Notes: a model not told the origin generated them from the sequence alone. A stretch of DNA of 19,717 nt from an uncultured Clostridia bacterium (GCA_944363005.1 CALVTV010000141.1:1-19717), one strand, 5' to 3'. Shown: positions 1-7,580, numbered from the stretch's first letter. Numbers and translations are program-made.

Positions 1-339
1 CAACGAGTCCGGAGCGGTAACCGCCGCCGGACCCAGCATTGCACGCCATACGCCCGCGTCTAGATAACGCGCGACGGTCTGCGCATCGCGCACACCTCCG
101 CCCACCTCTACACGCAACCCGCTCTCCCGAACAATCCGCTCGACAGTCGAAAGGTTGGGCGTGCCGCCGTCGCGCGCGCCCTCCAGGTCGACCACATGCG
201 CATAGCGCGCCCCGCAGGCGGCAAAGTCGCGGGCCACAGCTGGGGGATCGTCGTGATAGACGGTCATCTGCGCGTAGTCCCCGCGCAGCAGGCGCACCGC
301 GCGGCCGCCAACCAGGTCAATCGCGGGAAATAGCTCCAT
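1..339 (-). CDS. hisA: HisA, phosphoribosylformimino-5-aminoimidazole carboxamide ribotide isomerase (partial, N-terminal 113 residues)
   Basis: HisA is a cytoplasmic TIM-barrel isomerase that opens the ribose of ProFAR to PRFAR in histidine synthesis. Only the first 113 codons are present; the gene continues past position 1. The N-terminus reads MELFPAIDLVGGRAVRL, with Asp8 in the PAIDL motif matching the catalytic aspartate of the family. A GGGV phosphate-binding strand follows near residue 80. The ATG at 339 is preceded by a strong AAGGAGG about six bases upstream. It is the last his gene visible and is separated from hisH by an unusually long 138-base gap. hisF is expected downstream but lies outside the window. 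HisF is a paralogue, but the N-terminal motif and position after hisH favour HisA. Confidence 0.95.
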   Translation of the reverse strand, partial: MELFPAIDLVGGRAVRLLRGDYAQMTVYHDDPPAVARDFAACGARYAHVVDLEGARDGGTPNLSTVERIVRESGLRVEVGGGVRDAQTVARYLDAGVWRAMLGPAAVTAPDSL

Positions 340-477
340 AGAGGCCTCCTTCTCACTTGCTGATCTCGTATTTACCCTTCCGCGCAGGGGCTGCTTCAAA
401 CCGCCGCGAAGCGCAGTAGGGTTCTTTGGACAATGTTCCCAGGCGGGGTTCGGGGCGGCAGCCCCGCCGTTTCCCCC
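340..477 (-). other. hisH-hisA intercistronic region with GC-rich hairpins
   Basis: This 138-base gap sits in an operon whose other joints overlap or nearly touch. It holds a GC-rich inverted repeat. GGCGGGG at 442-448 can pair with CCCCGCC at 462-468, or alternatively CGGGGC at 451-456 can pair with GCCCCG at 461-466 around a GGCA loop. No T-run follows on the minus strand, so it does not look like an intrinsic terminator. I see no convincing small gene. It may affect mRNA processing or stability. Confidence 0.5.
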
Positions 478-1104
478 TTACTGCCGTGAAAAGTCCGCCG
501 TGCAGAATGCGCGCAGGATGCCCAGACCGACTTCCCCGCTCTTCTCCGGATGGAACTGACAGCCCATGACACAGCCCTTGGCGACGGCCGCCGCGACCTC
601 AATGCCGTATTCCGCTGTCGCCAACAGCGCCTCGCCGCATCCCTGCGCGCTGAAGCTGTGAACAAAGTACACGCAGTCGCCCTCCCGGACACTCTGCATC
701 AGCGGATGCTCCGGCCGCAACAGGTGCAGCTCGTTCCAGCCGATGTGGGGCACCTTGAGCCCCTGCGGCAAGCGCGGCGCCATAGCCGTCACCTCGCCGG
801 GAATCAGCCCCAACCCCTCATGCACGCCGTACTCGTGACTGCGCGCAAAGAGCAGCTGCATGCCCAGGCAAATGCCCAGCACCGGCTTGCCGCAAGCGGC
901 CTGCTCGCAAACAACGCGGTCCAGCCCCGTCTGTGCCAGGCGCGCGCGGGCGTCCCCAAACGCCCCCACACCGGGCAAAATCACCCTGTCCGCCCGGCGA
1001 ATTTCCTCCGCATCGCCGGTGATAACGGCCTCCTGGCCGATCCTCGCCAGCGAACTGCGCAGGGAAACCAGGTTCCCCACGCCGTAATCGATCACCGCAA
1101 TCAC
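478..1104 (-). CDS. hisH: HisH, imidazole glycerol phosphate synthase glutaminase subunit
   Basis: This is the class-I glutamine amidotransferase subunit that supplies ammonia to HisF for imidazole-ring closure. The 208 residues match the usual HisH length. The nucleophile Cys79 lies in GICLGMQLL, and His185 and Glu187 in the FHPEKSGE motif complete the Cys-His-Glu triad. The N-terminal IAVIDYGVGNL and the VILPGVGAFGD segment are typical of HisH. The start is a GTG at 1104 that overlaps the TGA stop of hisB (GTGA), implying translational coupling. The stop is TAA at 478-480. Confidence 0.96.
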   Translation of the reverse strand: MIAVIDYGVGNLVSLRSSLARIGQEAVITGDAEEIRRADRVILPGVGAFGDARARLAQTGLDRVVCEQAACGKPVLGICLGMQLLFARSHEYGVHEGLGLIPGEVTAMAPRLPQGLKVPHIGWNELHLLRPEHPLMQSVREGDCVYFVHSFSAQGCGEALLATAEYGIEVAAAVAKGCVMGCQFHPEKSGEVGLGILRAFCTADFSRQ

Positions 1105-1691
1105 GTCAGCACCCCCTTGGTCGAGGGAATCTCGTCGCCCAATCGCGCGTCCCGCTCCACCGCTTCGCTCAGCGCGCGCCCGAAAGCTTTGAACATCGCC
1201 TCCACGATATGGTGCGCGTTCGTTCCATCCATTTGACGGATGTGCAGCGTCACGCCCGCCCGGCGGGCAAGCGCCCAGAAGAACTCTTCCACCAGTTGCG
1301 TATCAAATGTGCCGATTTTCTCTACCGGAATTTGCGCCTGCATGCGCAGCAGGCCCCGGCCCGACAGATCCAGTGCGCAGAGCACCAGCGCTTCATCCAT
1401 CGGCAAGAGCATGCTGCCATAGCGCCGGATGCCGCGCTTTTCGCCCAGTGCCTCGCAAAGCGCTTCGCCCATCACGATGCCCACATCCTCGACCGTGTGG
1501 TGATCGTCCACCTGCGTGTCGCCGTGGCAGGTCACCTCCAGGTCAAAGCGCCCATGCCGCGCAAAGAGCGTGAGCATGTGGTCGAGGAAACCCACGCCGG
1601 TGTTCACCCGGCTTTGCCCCATCCCGTCCAGGTTGAGCCGCAGCGCAATCTGCGTTTCCGCGGTCGTCCGCTCTATTTTAGCCTCACGCAC
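1101..1691 (-). CDS. hisB: HisB, imidazoleglycerol-phosphate dehydratase (monofunctional)
   Basis: The enzyme dehydrates IGP to imidazole acetol phosphate and uses two manganese sites. The 196-residue product is the monofunctional dehydratase without the phosphatase domain found in enterobacterial HisB. Both histidine-rich metal motifs are intact: HHTVED at residues 64-69 and NAHHIVEA around residues 159-165. The same frame stays open upstream to 1907, but that part is arginine-rich noise overlapping hisC. The family N-terminus begins at the GTG at 1691, which has GAGGAGGGAG about eight bases upstream. The start overlaps the end of hisC by eight bases and the stop overlaps the GTG of hisH. 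Confidence 0.95.
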   Translation of the reverse strand: MREAKIERTTAETQIALRLNLDGMGQSRVNTGVGFLDHMLTLFARHGRFDLEVTCHGDTQVDDHHTVEDVGIVMGEALCEALGEKRGIRRYGSMLLPMDEALVLCALDLSGRGLLRMQAQIPVEKIGTFDTQLVEEFFWALARRAGVTLHIRQMDGTNAHHIVEAMFKAFGRALSEAVERDARLGDEIPSTKGVLT

Positions 1692-2745
1692 GCGCCGCTC
1701 CCTCCTCTCGTATCTCCGCGATAGCGGCAAGCAGCGTCTGCATCTGCGCCTGCGTGCCGATGGTGATGCGCAACCACTGCGCAATGCGTGGCGCGTTCCA
1801 ATGGCGCACGAGGATGCCTCTCGCCCGCAGGGCCCGTTGCAGCAACCCGGCATCCATGTCCGAAGACCGCGCAAACACGAAATTGCCCAGCGACGGCAAC
1901 ACCTCAAACCCCAGCGCGCGCAGGCCCCGCGTTGTCTCCTCGCGCGCCTGCATGATCAGGCGGCAGTTCGCCCGGTAATACGCATCCTCCCGGCAGGCCG
2001 CCACGCCCGCCGCCTGCGTCATCCGGTTTACACTGTAGAGGTTGACAGCGTTGCGCAGTCTCTGCAGCTCCGCAATGCGCGCCGGACATCAGAGCACATA
2101 CCCCAGCCGTGCCCCCGCCAAAGAGCCGTATTTGGAGAACGTGCGCATGATCAGCACGTTTTCCAGGGTCTCGATGAGCGGCTGCGCGCTCTGCGATCCA
2201 AAATCGACATACGCCTCGTCCACCACGAGCATATGCGCCGGATTGCTCAGCGCGATCTCGCGCAGTTGCGCCACGGGGATAGCCAAACCCGTCGGCGCAT
2301 TCGGATTGGCCAGCACCACATGCGCGCCGCAGGCCAGATAATCGCGGTAATCGACGCTGAAATCCTGGCAAAGCGGCACGCGGCGCAGGGGAATGCCAAG
2401 CGCAGCAGCGAACAAATCGTAATACCCGTACGTCACATCCGGCAGGGCAATGGGATGCGCGGCGTCGCCATAGGCCATGAACACGAAGTAAAGCGCTTCG
2501 TCCGAACCGTTCGTGGCCATCACCTGTTCGGGGCGCACACCGCAAAGGCCGGCAAGCGCCGCGCACAACTGCGCGCAATCCGGGTCGTTGTAATATTGCA
2601 GGCTGTCCACTTCCTCAGCAATCGCCTGACGAACGCCGGGCGACGGCGGAAACGGCGACTCATTTGTGTTCAGCCGCATGCAGTTTTCCTCGTGCTCACC
2701 GGGCACGTATGCGGGCAGATCCGCAAAGCGATCGAGCAAAAACAT
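1684..2745 (-). pseudogene. hisC: HisC, histidinol-phosphate aminotransferase interrupted by an in-frame TGA
   Basis: This is a fold-type I PLP aminotransferase converting imidazole acetol phosphate to histidinol phosphate. The reading frame spans 353 residues, normal for HisC, except that codon 219 is TGA at 2089-2091. Before it are NTNESP (26-31), VDEAY with Asp176, and the PLP lysine Lys205 in TFSKYG. After it the same frame continues with family-like sequence, including ARIAELQRLRN and the C-terminal LRITIGT motif, so no frameshift is involved. The expected residue at this position would be small, such as Ala or Gly. TGA ends neighbouring genes such as hisB, so the standard code applies. 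The ATG at 2745 is preferred over the GTG at 2748 because GGAGG spacing is better; it overlaps the hisD stop. The TGA may be a recent nonsense mutation or a sequence error. Confidence 0.85.
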
Positions 2746-4025
2746 CACTCCACCTCCCCTGTGCGGATCAGCGCGGCGCGGGCATGCGCTTCCAGGCCCT
2801 CCGCGCGGGCAAACGTGGCGATATCCTCGGCCACGCTGGCCAGCGCTTTTTGCGTATAGTAGGTGAACTGTGTCTTTTTGATAAAGTCATCGACACCGAG
2901 CGGGCTGGAAAAGCGCGCGGTACCCGAGGTGGGCAACGTGTGATTCGGCCCGGCCAGGTAATCGCCCAGCGACTCCGGGCAATAGCGTCCCATAAACACA
3001 GAACCTGCGTTTTTCACCAGCGGCAGCAAGCGCTCCGGTTCCTCGACGCACAGCTCCAGGTGCTCGGGGGCCAGCAGGTTGGCCGCCTCCATCGCCTGGG
3101 CGATGTCGTCGGTGACAATGATCTTTCCGTTGCGCTCAATCGATTCACGAGCGATGGATTCGCGCGGCAAAAGCGCCAACTGGCGCTCCAGTTCCGCGGC
3201 GACGGCCTGCGCCAGCGTCCGGCTGTCCGTGACGAGCACGGTGGAAGCCAGCCGGTCATGCTCGGCCTGACTGAGCAGATCCGCCGCAACGTACGCCGAA
3301 TTGCTCGCCCCGTCGGCCACCACGAGGATTTCACTGGGCCCGGCGATCATGTCGATGCTCACCTGCCCATAGACCTGCCGCTTGGCCTCCGCCACATAGG
3401 CGTTGCCCGGCCCCACGATCTTGTCCACGCGCGGCACCGTCTGCGTGCCGTAGGCGAGCGCGGCAATGGCCTGTGCGCCGCCGACGCGGAACACGCGGTC
3501 CACGCCGGCCAGCTGTGCGGCCGCCAGAATGGGCGCCGCGATTTCGCCGGATGGCGAGGGCGGGGAAACCATCACGATCTGACTGCACCCGGCGATCTTG
3601 GCCGGTATCGCGTTCATGAACACAGTCGAAGGGTAGCTCGCCGTCCCGCCGGGAATGTACAGCCCTACGCGCTCAATGGGCGTGATCTTCTGTCCCATAT
3701 ACGACCCGTCCGGTCCCTGGATGCAAAAGCCTTCGCGCACTTGCTTTTCGTGGAACGCGCGAATGTTCCCGGCGGCGCGCTCCATGGCCCGGCGCAGTGC
3801 CGGATCGATGGCCTCCAGCGCCGCTTCCATGCGCTCGCGCGGCACCTCCATTTCGCTCAGCTGCGCGTGGTCAAAGCGCGCGGTATACTCCAGCAGCGCC
3901 GCGTCCCCGCGCGCGGCCACGTCTTCCACGATAGCGCGGACCGCCGGACCGACGCCGCTGGATGCCAGGCTGCGCATGAGCAGCTGCGAAGGGTCCGTCT
4001 GCGCGTAATCCAAAATGGTGATCAT
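2745..4025 (-). CDS. hisD: HisD, histidinol dehydrogenase
   Basis: HisD is a zinc-dependent, NAD-linked enzyme that oxidises L-histidinol to histidine in two steps. The 426 residues match full-length HisD. The zinc ligands can be read as Gln253 and His256 in LLSQAEHD, Asp355 in ESLGDYLAGP and His414 in GLEAHAR. The catalytic pair Glu321-His322 lies in APEHLEL. The GLYIPGG and IVGPGN loops and GPNHTLPT are also intact. The ATG at 4025 has GAGGAAGAG upstream. It begins 21 bases after the hisG stop, and its own TGA overlaps the ATG of hisC. No anomaly seen. Confidence 0.98.
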   Translation of the reverse strand: MITILDYAQTDPSQLLMRSLASSGVGPAVRAIVEDVAARGDAALLEYTARFDHAQLSEMEVPRERMEAALEAIDPALRRAMERAAGNIRAFHEKQVREGFCIQGPDGSYMGQKITPIERVGLYIPGGTASYPSTVFMNAIPAKIAGCSQIVMVSPPSPSGEIAAPILAAAQLAGVDRVFRVGGAQAIAALAYGTQTVPRVDKIVGPGNAYVAEAKRQVYGQVSIDMIAGPSEILVVADGASNSAYVAADLLSQAEHDRLASTVLVTDSRTLAQAVAAELERQLALLPRESIARESIERNGKIIVTDDIAQAMEAANLLAPEHLELCVEEPERLLPLVKNAGSVFMGRYCPESLGDYLAGPNHTLPTSGTARFSSPLGVDDFIKKTQFTYYTQKALASVAEDIATFARAEGLEAHARAALIRTGEVE

Positions 4026-4046
4026 GTCGCTCTTCCTCTCTTCGGT

Positions 4047-4670
4047 TCATGCACGGGCATCCGTCTGGCGGCGCACGCCCTCCATCAGCCCGCGGATCTG
4101 TGTCTCCTTGAATTTGAAGCTCGCCTTGTTGGCGATGAGACGCGCGCTGATGGGCACAATTTCCTCGAGCACGGCCAGCCCGTTTTCCCGCAGCGTCGTG
4201 CCTGTTTCCACAATATCCACAATCACGTCCGAAAGCCCGACCAGCGGTGCCAGTTCGATGGAACCGTTGAGCGGAATCAACTCAATCTCCCGGCTGCGCG
4301 CGCCAAAGTGATTGCGCGCGATGTGCGGGAACTTGGTGGCGACCCGCAATGCGCGCGTGTGGTCATCCACAAAATCCTTCGGCCCAGCCACACACATGCG
4401 GCAGCGCCCCATGTGAAGATCCAGCAATTCGTAAATGTCAGGCTGGTATTCGAGCAAAATGTCCTTGCCCGCAATGCCCACATCCGCCGCGCCGCGTTCC
4501 ACGTAGATCGCCACGTCCGACGGCTTCACCAGAAAGTAACGCACGCCGTCGTGCTCAAACGTCAGCCTTCTGTTGTCGCTCAGCAGATCCGGGCACGGAT
4601 AGCCCGCCCGCGCCAGGAGCGCGTACGCCTTTTCGCCCAGGCGGCCCTTGGGCAACGCCACGTTCATCAT
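4047..4670 (-). CDS. hisG: HisG short form, ATP phosphoribosyltransferase catalytic subunit
   Basis: HisG catalyses the first committed step, joining ATP and PRPP. At 207 residues it is the short form (HisG-S), which lacks the C-terminal regulatory domain and works with HisZ. The product begins MMNVALPKGRLGEKAY. The PRPP-binding loop DIVETGTTLREN spans residues 152-163, and VGIAGKDILLE at 64-74 is also typical. The first ATG at 4670 overlaps the TGA of hisZ (ATGA) and has GGGGAGG seven bases upstream; a second ATG follows directly. Adjacency to hisZ fits the hetero-octameric enzyme made by the two proteins, which allows histidine feedback control. Confidence 0.97.
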   Translation of the reverse strand: MMNVALPKGRLGEKAYALLARAGYPCPDLLSDNRRLTFEHDGVRYFLVKPSDVAIYVERGAADVGIAGKDILLEYQPDIYELLDLHMGRCRMCVAGPKDFVDDHTRALRVATKFPHIARNHFGARSREIELIPLNGSIELAPLVGLSDVIVDIVETGTTLRENGLAVLEEIVPISARLIANKASFKFKETQIRGLMEGVRRQTDARA

Positions 4671-5752
4671 ACGCCGGCCTCCCCTTCGCCAAGCGCCACG
4701 CGCCGCTTGTACGTGCAGGTGACGCGCCCCTCGCGCTGCACGCGCACGCTTTCGCCGCCTGCGATGATCGCCTCTGCCGCACGCGCCACCTGAGCAGCGT
4801 CTGCGTCCTTTCCATAGATCAGCAGCACATCCACGTCGGGCCGCTTCTGCGGCGGCAGGGACTGTTCCAGCGCGCTCAGATCCACCGCAAAGCCGATCGC
4901 CTCGCCGCTGTGGCCCATGCGCATAAGCAGCGGATCATAGCGCCCGCCGGTGAGCACGCTCGTTGGCACGCCCTCGATAAAACCCGAAAAGATCAGGCCG
5001 TTGTAGTAATTCATGTCGTTGACCACCGACAGATCGAGCCGGATGCGCTCTCCGCCGGTTTGCCGCATAACCTTTGCAAGCGCACGAAGCCGGGCAAGCG
5101 GCGCGCGGCAGGCTTCCGGCAAATCCAGTCTGTCAAGTTGCTCGAGGGCCGGTTCCAGCGGACCGCCCGCCTCTGTCAGCGCTTCCAGCAGTGCCTGCGT
5201 GCGCGCGTCGATGCCCTGAGCAGCGCATGCCTCGCGCAGTCCGTGCAGGTTCTTCTGGCTGATGGCCGCCAGGATCGCTTCGTGGCCCTCGCGCTTGCCC
5301 AACACCCCCGCAATCAGCCCCATGTCCGACACGTCCAGCACGTAGTTCGGGCTGATCGTCTCCAGGCTGCGCGCCGCCAGCATCAGCACCTCGCCCATCG
5401 CATACAGATCGACCTGCCCGATGCACTCCACGCCCACCTGCATGATCTCCCTGAAGCCATGCGCCCCGTGCGGCACGCGGTAAGCCGTCTCCGCATAGCA
5501 CACCCGCAGCGGCAGTTCCTCCTCGCGCGCGTTCTTGACGATGGAAAGCGTGATGTCCGGCCGCAGCGCCATGAGCTTGCCGTCCGTATCGCTGAAGGAC
5601 AAAATGCGCTCGCTGCCCAGAAACTTCTTGTTGCGCAGATACAACTCATACTCCTCAAACCGGTTCACCCGGTAGGGCCTGTATCCATACGTCTGATAGA
5701 GCGCCCTGAGCGCGATGGAAATGCGCTCATCCTCTCTGAGGTTCCCGTTCAT
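4667..5752 (-). CDS. hisZ: HisZ, ATP phosphoribosyltransferase regulatory subunit
   Basis: HisZ is a class II histidyl-tRNA-synthetase paralogue that activates and feedback-regulates short-form HisG. The 361-residue product has the synthetase-like fold signatures: MALRPDITLSIVKN, YAETAYRVP and FREIMQVGVECIG in the N-terminal half, then LDLSVVNDMNYYNGLIFSGFI-like and LTGGRYDPLL motifs. It lacks the C-terminal anticodon-binding extension of true HisRS. The frame is open to a TTG at 5767, but the ATG at 5752 has GAGGAGG six bases upstream and is preferred. It overlaps the end of the upstream regulator gene by 26 bases, and its stop overlaps hisG. Confidence 0.95.
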   Translation of the reverse strand: MNGNLREDERISIALRALYQTYGYRPYRVNRFEEYELYLRNKKFLGSERILSFSDTDGKLMALRPDITLSIVKNAREEELPLRVCYAETAYRVPHGAHGFREIMQVGVECIGQVDLYAMGEVLMLAARSLETISPNYVLDVSDMGLIAGVLGKREGHEAILAAISQKNLHGLREACAAQGIDARTQALLEALTEAGGPLEPALEQLDRLDLPEACRAPLARLRALAKVMRQTGGERIRLDLSVVNDMNYYNGLIFSGFIEGVPTSVLTGGRYDPLLMRMGHSGEAIGFAVDLSALEQSLPPQKRPDVDVLLIYGKDADAAQVARAAEAIIAGGESVRVQREGRVTCTYKRRVALGEGEAGV

Positions 5753-6041
5753 CCGCTTCCTCCTCAAGCCGCTCCAGCATCAGGCGGTAACCGCCCGCGC
5801 CGTAATCCAAGCACCGTTTGACGCGCCCGATCGTCGCCGAACTGACCCCCGTGGCCTGTGTCACCTGCTGATAGGAGCTGCCCGAGGAGAGCAGCCGCGC
5901 GATCTCCAGCCGCTGGCCAAAGTCGCGGATTTCCTTGTTTGTGCACAGGTCCTCGAAGTACAAGTAGCATTCTTCCACGCTGCGCAGCTTTAGAATTGAG
6001 CTAAACAGCGTATCCGTCAGTTGATCGCGTCTCAGACTCAT
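5727..6041 (-). CDS. yerC: YerC-family TrpR-like repressor, probable histidine operon regulator
   Basis: The 104-residue product is a TrpR-superfamily DNA-binding protein of the YerC type. Its core is EECYLYFEDLC (23-33), KEIRDFGQRLEIARLL (36-51) and a helix-turn-helix around 55-78 containing TGVSSATIGRVKRCL. Such proteins in Firmicutes have been proposed as histidine-gene repressors (HisR). It is the first gene of the his operon and overlaps hisZ. Palindromes overlap its own promoter, so autoregulation and histidine-responsive repression are likely, though inferred. The frame extends to a GTG at 6056; the ATG at 6041 has GAGG about nine bases upstream and gives the family-like N-terminus. 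The start choice is moderately sure. Confidence 0.9.
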   Translation of the reverse strand: MSLRRDQLTDTLFSSILKLRSVEECYLYFEDLCTNKEIRDFGQRLEIARLLSSGSSYQQVTQATGVSSATIGRVKRCLDYGAGGYRLMLERLEEEADEREPQRG

Positions 6042-6065
6042 CCTCCGGCACCTCACTTCTTTAAT

Positions 6066-6095
6066 GTGCTGTTATTGTAGCACGTTAGTGTGCTA
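6066..6095. promoter_or_regulatory. Tandem overlapping operators in the his promoter
   Basis: Two 18-bp inverted repeats share a half-site. The first is TAGCAC at 6078-6083 paired with GTGCTA at 6090-6095, six-base spacer, and it fills the -35 to -10 spacer. The second is GTGCT at 6066-6070 paired with AGCAC at 6079-6083, covering the -10 box and start region. Their centres are 12 bp apart. The placement would block RNA polymerase and fits a TrpR-like dimer encoded by the first gene; binding by that protein is inferred. Confidence 0.8.
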
Positions 6096-6102
6096 AAGTC
6101 AA
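6074..6102 (-). promoter_or_regulatory. Sigma-A promoter of the his operon
   Basis: On the minus strand TTGACT at 6097-6102 is followed after exactly 17 bases by TACAAT at 6074-6079. Each hexamer is one substitution from consensus. Transcription should start near 6067, giving a leader of about 25 bases, too short for a T-box or attenuator. Confidence 0.88.
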
Positions 6103-6490
6103 GGAGATTTTAAAGAGGATCTAGGAAGGCCGTTCGAACCCGTATCCTTTCTCGTTTCGCGCGTGTCGCGGATACGCATGCCGATGGCTTGAGGAAAGGG
6201 TGTGCATAGATCACGATGGCTGAATTGCAGCTTTCAAAACGCATCCACCCGTTGTATAATATGAAAAGCATCATTCAGGCAAAGCCGCGCACGGTGGATT
6301 CAACGCACCGTTTCCCAGGCAATGCGTTTTTCAGGTCCGGATCAGCGCCGTGTATCGCTCAACAGCCTGCATTGCCCGCCTTCCATACCATCGCGCCGCG
6401 CCCGATATCCCGGCTTTCGCCCCTGACGTCACACGATAACCGTCGTGATTTCTTCATTTATAAATACAGTACAAGACAGGAGAATGATGA
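6103..6490. other. Divergent intergenic region upstream of dus
   Basis: I see no supportable gene in these 388 bases. An inverted repeat, CGTATCC at 6141-6147 with GGATACG at 6170-6176, encloses a smaller CGCG/CGCG hairpin. Another small hairpin, ACGGTG with CACCGT, lies near 6290-6310. An open plus-strand frame beginning at 6216 has no family resemblance and runs into dus in another frame. I recognise no riboswitch. Confidence 0.4.
6232..6260 (+). promoter_or_regulatory. Candidate promoter for dus
   Basis: TATAAT at 6255-6260 is a perfect -10 box, with TTTCAA at 6232-6237 exactly 17 bases upstream as a moderate -35. Use of this promoter would leave a leader of about 220 bases before dus. 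Other AT-rich stretches closer to the gene (about 6455-6475) could also serve. Confidence 0.45.
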
Positions 6491-7456
6491 ATGTCCCTGC
6501 CCATCTACGCCGCCCCGCTCGAGGGCGTCACCGACGCGGTGTTTCGCCGCGTGCACAGCGCGCACTTCTCAGGCGTTGCTAAGTACTTCATCCCCTTCAT
6601 CAGCCCCACCCAAAACCTCTGCCTCACTTCGCGCGACCTTTCCGCCGTTGCCCCGGAGCAGAACGCGGGTCTGTACGCCGTGCCCCAGGTGCTCACCCGC
6701 AACGCGGACCACTTTCTCTGGGCCGCGCGCACGCTCTTTGACCTGGGGTACGGCGAGATCAATCTGAACGCCGGTTGCCCCTCCGGAACAGTCACGGCCA
6801 AGGGAAAGGGCGCAGGGATGCTCGCCGGCGTCAGTACACTGGCCTTTTTTCTGGATGACATCTACGCGAAGGCGCCGCTGAAAGTCTCCATTAAGACGCG
6901 CATCGGCTACACCTCGACGGAGGAATTCGGCCGCATCCTCGAGCTCTACGGACGCTATCCCGTTCACGAGCTGATCATCCACCCGCGCACGCGCGGCGAG
7001 TTTTACAAGGGCAAGCCGCACCGGGACATCTATGCGCAGGCACTCAAAGATACGTCGCTCCCTCTCGTCTACAACGGCGACCTGTTCACGGCGTCGGACT
7101 GCCGCGCCTTTGAAACGGCCTTTCCCGGCACGCGTGCGCTGATGACCGGCCGCGGGCTGATCGCCAACCCCGCGCTCGCACAGGAATACGAGGGCGCGGA
7201 GCCGCTGTCCCGCGAAGCCCTGCGCGCCTTTGTGGAGGATTTGCTGCGCGCCTATCTGGAGCGCTATCCTGCGCATGTCGCCGTCGGCCGCATGCGCGAG
7301 GTGATGAAGCACGTGACCTGTTGCTTTGAGGACGCCTCCAAGGTGGCCAAGGCCATTCGCAAGGCGGACAAATTGCCCGCCTATACCGACGCGGTCGCCC
7401 GCCTGTTTGACTCCTGCGTTCTGCGCGCACAGCCTGGGTTTGTTCCGGAAGCGTAG
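6491..7456 (+). CDS. dus: tRNA-dihydrouridine synthase family protein
   Basis: The product is an FMN-dependent TIM-barrel enzyme that reduces uridines to dihydrouridine in tRNA D-loops. The 321 residues fit the Dus family. The N-terminal APLEGVTDAVFRR is the FMN-binding motif, and the catalytic Cys96 lies in NLNAGCPSGTV. The IKTRIGY, LIIHPRTR and YNGDLFTASD segments match the usual Dus blocks, and MTGRGLIANPAL is the C-terminal phosphate-binding part. The ATG at 6491 has AGGAG about nine bases upstream. It is transcribed away from the his operon. Which uridine it modifies cannot be told from sequence alone. Confidence 0.93.
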   Translation: MSLPIYAAPLEGVTDAVFRRVHSAHFSGVAKYFIPFISPTQNLCLTSRDLSAVAPEQNAGLYAVPQVLTRNADHFLWAARTLFDLGYGEINLNAGCPSGTVTAKGKGAGMLAGVSTLAFFLDDIYAKAPLKVSIKTRIGYTSTEEFGRILELYGRYPVHELIIHPRTRGEFYKGKPHRDIYAQALKDTSLPLVYNGDLFTASDCRAFETAFPGTRALMTGRGLIANPALAQEYEGAEPLSREALRAFVEDLLRAYLERYPAHVAVGRMREVMKHVTCCFEDASKVAKAIRKADKLPAYTDAVARLFDSCVLRAQPGFVPEA

Positions 7457-7499
7457 ATCTCCACTTTCTCAAAATATTCAGGTATAATTTATTGTTTCA

Positions 7500-7525
7500 C
7501 TCCACTTATCCAAAGATAGGCGGAG
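7500..7525 (+). terminator. Hairpin after dus, possible weak terminator or leader element
   Basis: CTCCACTTATC and GATAGGCGGAG form an 11-pair stem with one mismatch and one G-U pair around a CAAA loop. The downstream sequence is only moderately T-rich (7527-7540), so termination may be inefficient. The left arm CTCCACTTA is repeated at 7542-7550, between the hairpin and the next gene's ribosome binding site. Confidence 0.45.
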
Positions 7526-7580
7526 TAATTCGTTTCTATTGCTCCACTTACAATTCAACTACTTAAAAGGAGCTGGGCTC

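Noticed and set aside
1692..1907. N-terminal extension of the hisB frame
   Set aside because: The extra 72 residues overlap hisC, are mostly Arg and Cys, and have no counterpart in HisB. The GTG at 1691 with its ribosome binding site explains the gene fully.
2051..2091. hisC as a selenoprotein using the in-frame TGA
   Set aside because: A hairpin follows, but HisC has no redox role for this residue, no relative is known to me with selenocysteine there, and such hairpins are common by chance in GC-rich DNA.
2664..4793. Long open plus-strand frame of about 700 codons opposite hisD, hisG and hisZ
   Set aside because: It is antisense to three clearly conserved genes, is rich in Arg, His and Ala and has no family motif. 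Long antisense frames are expected in GC-rich coding DNA.
6041..6130. T-box or histidine attenuator in front of the his operon
   Set aside because: The predicted leader is only about 25 bases and no T-box signature or terminator hairpin is visible; operator palindromes explain control better.
6120..6150. GTTCGAAC resembling a tRNA T-loop
   Set aside because: The flanking bases do not form the five-pair T-stem on either strand, and no acceptor stem or anticodon arm can be drawn.
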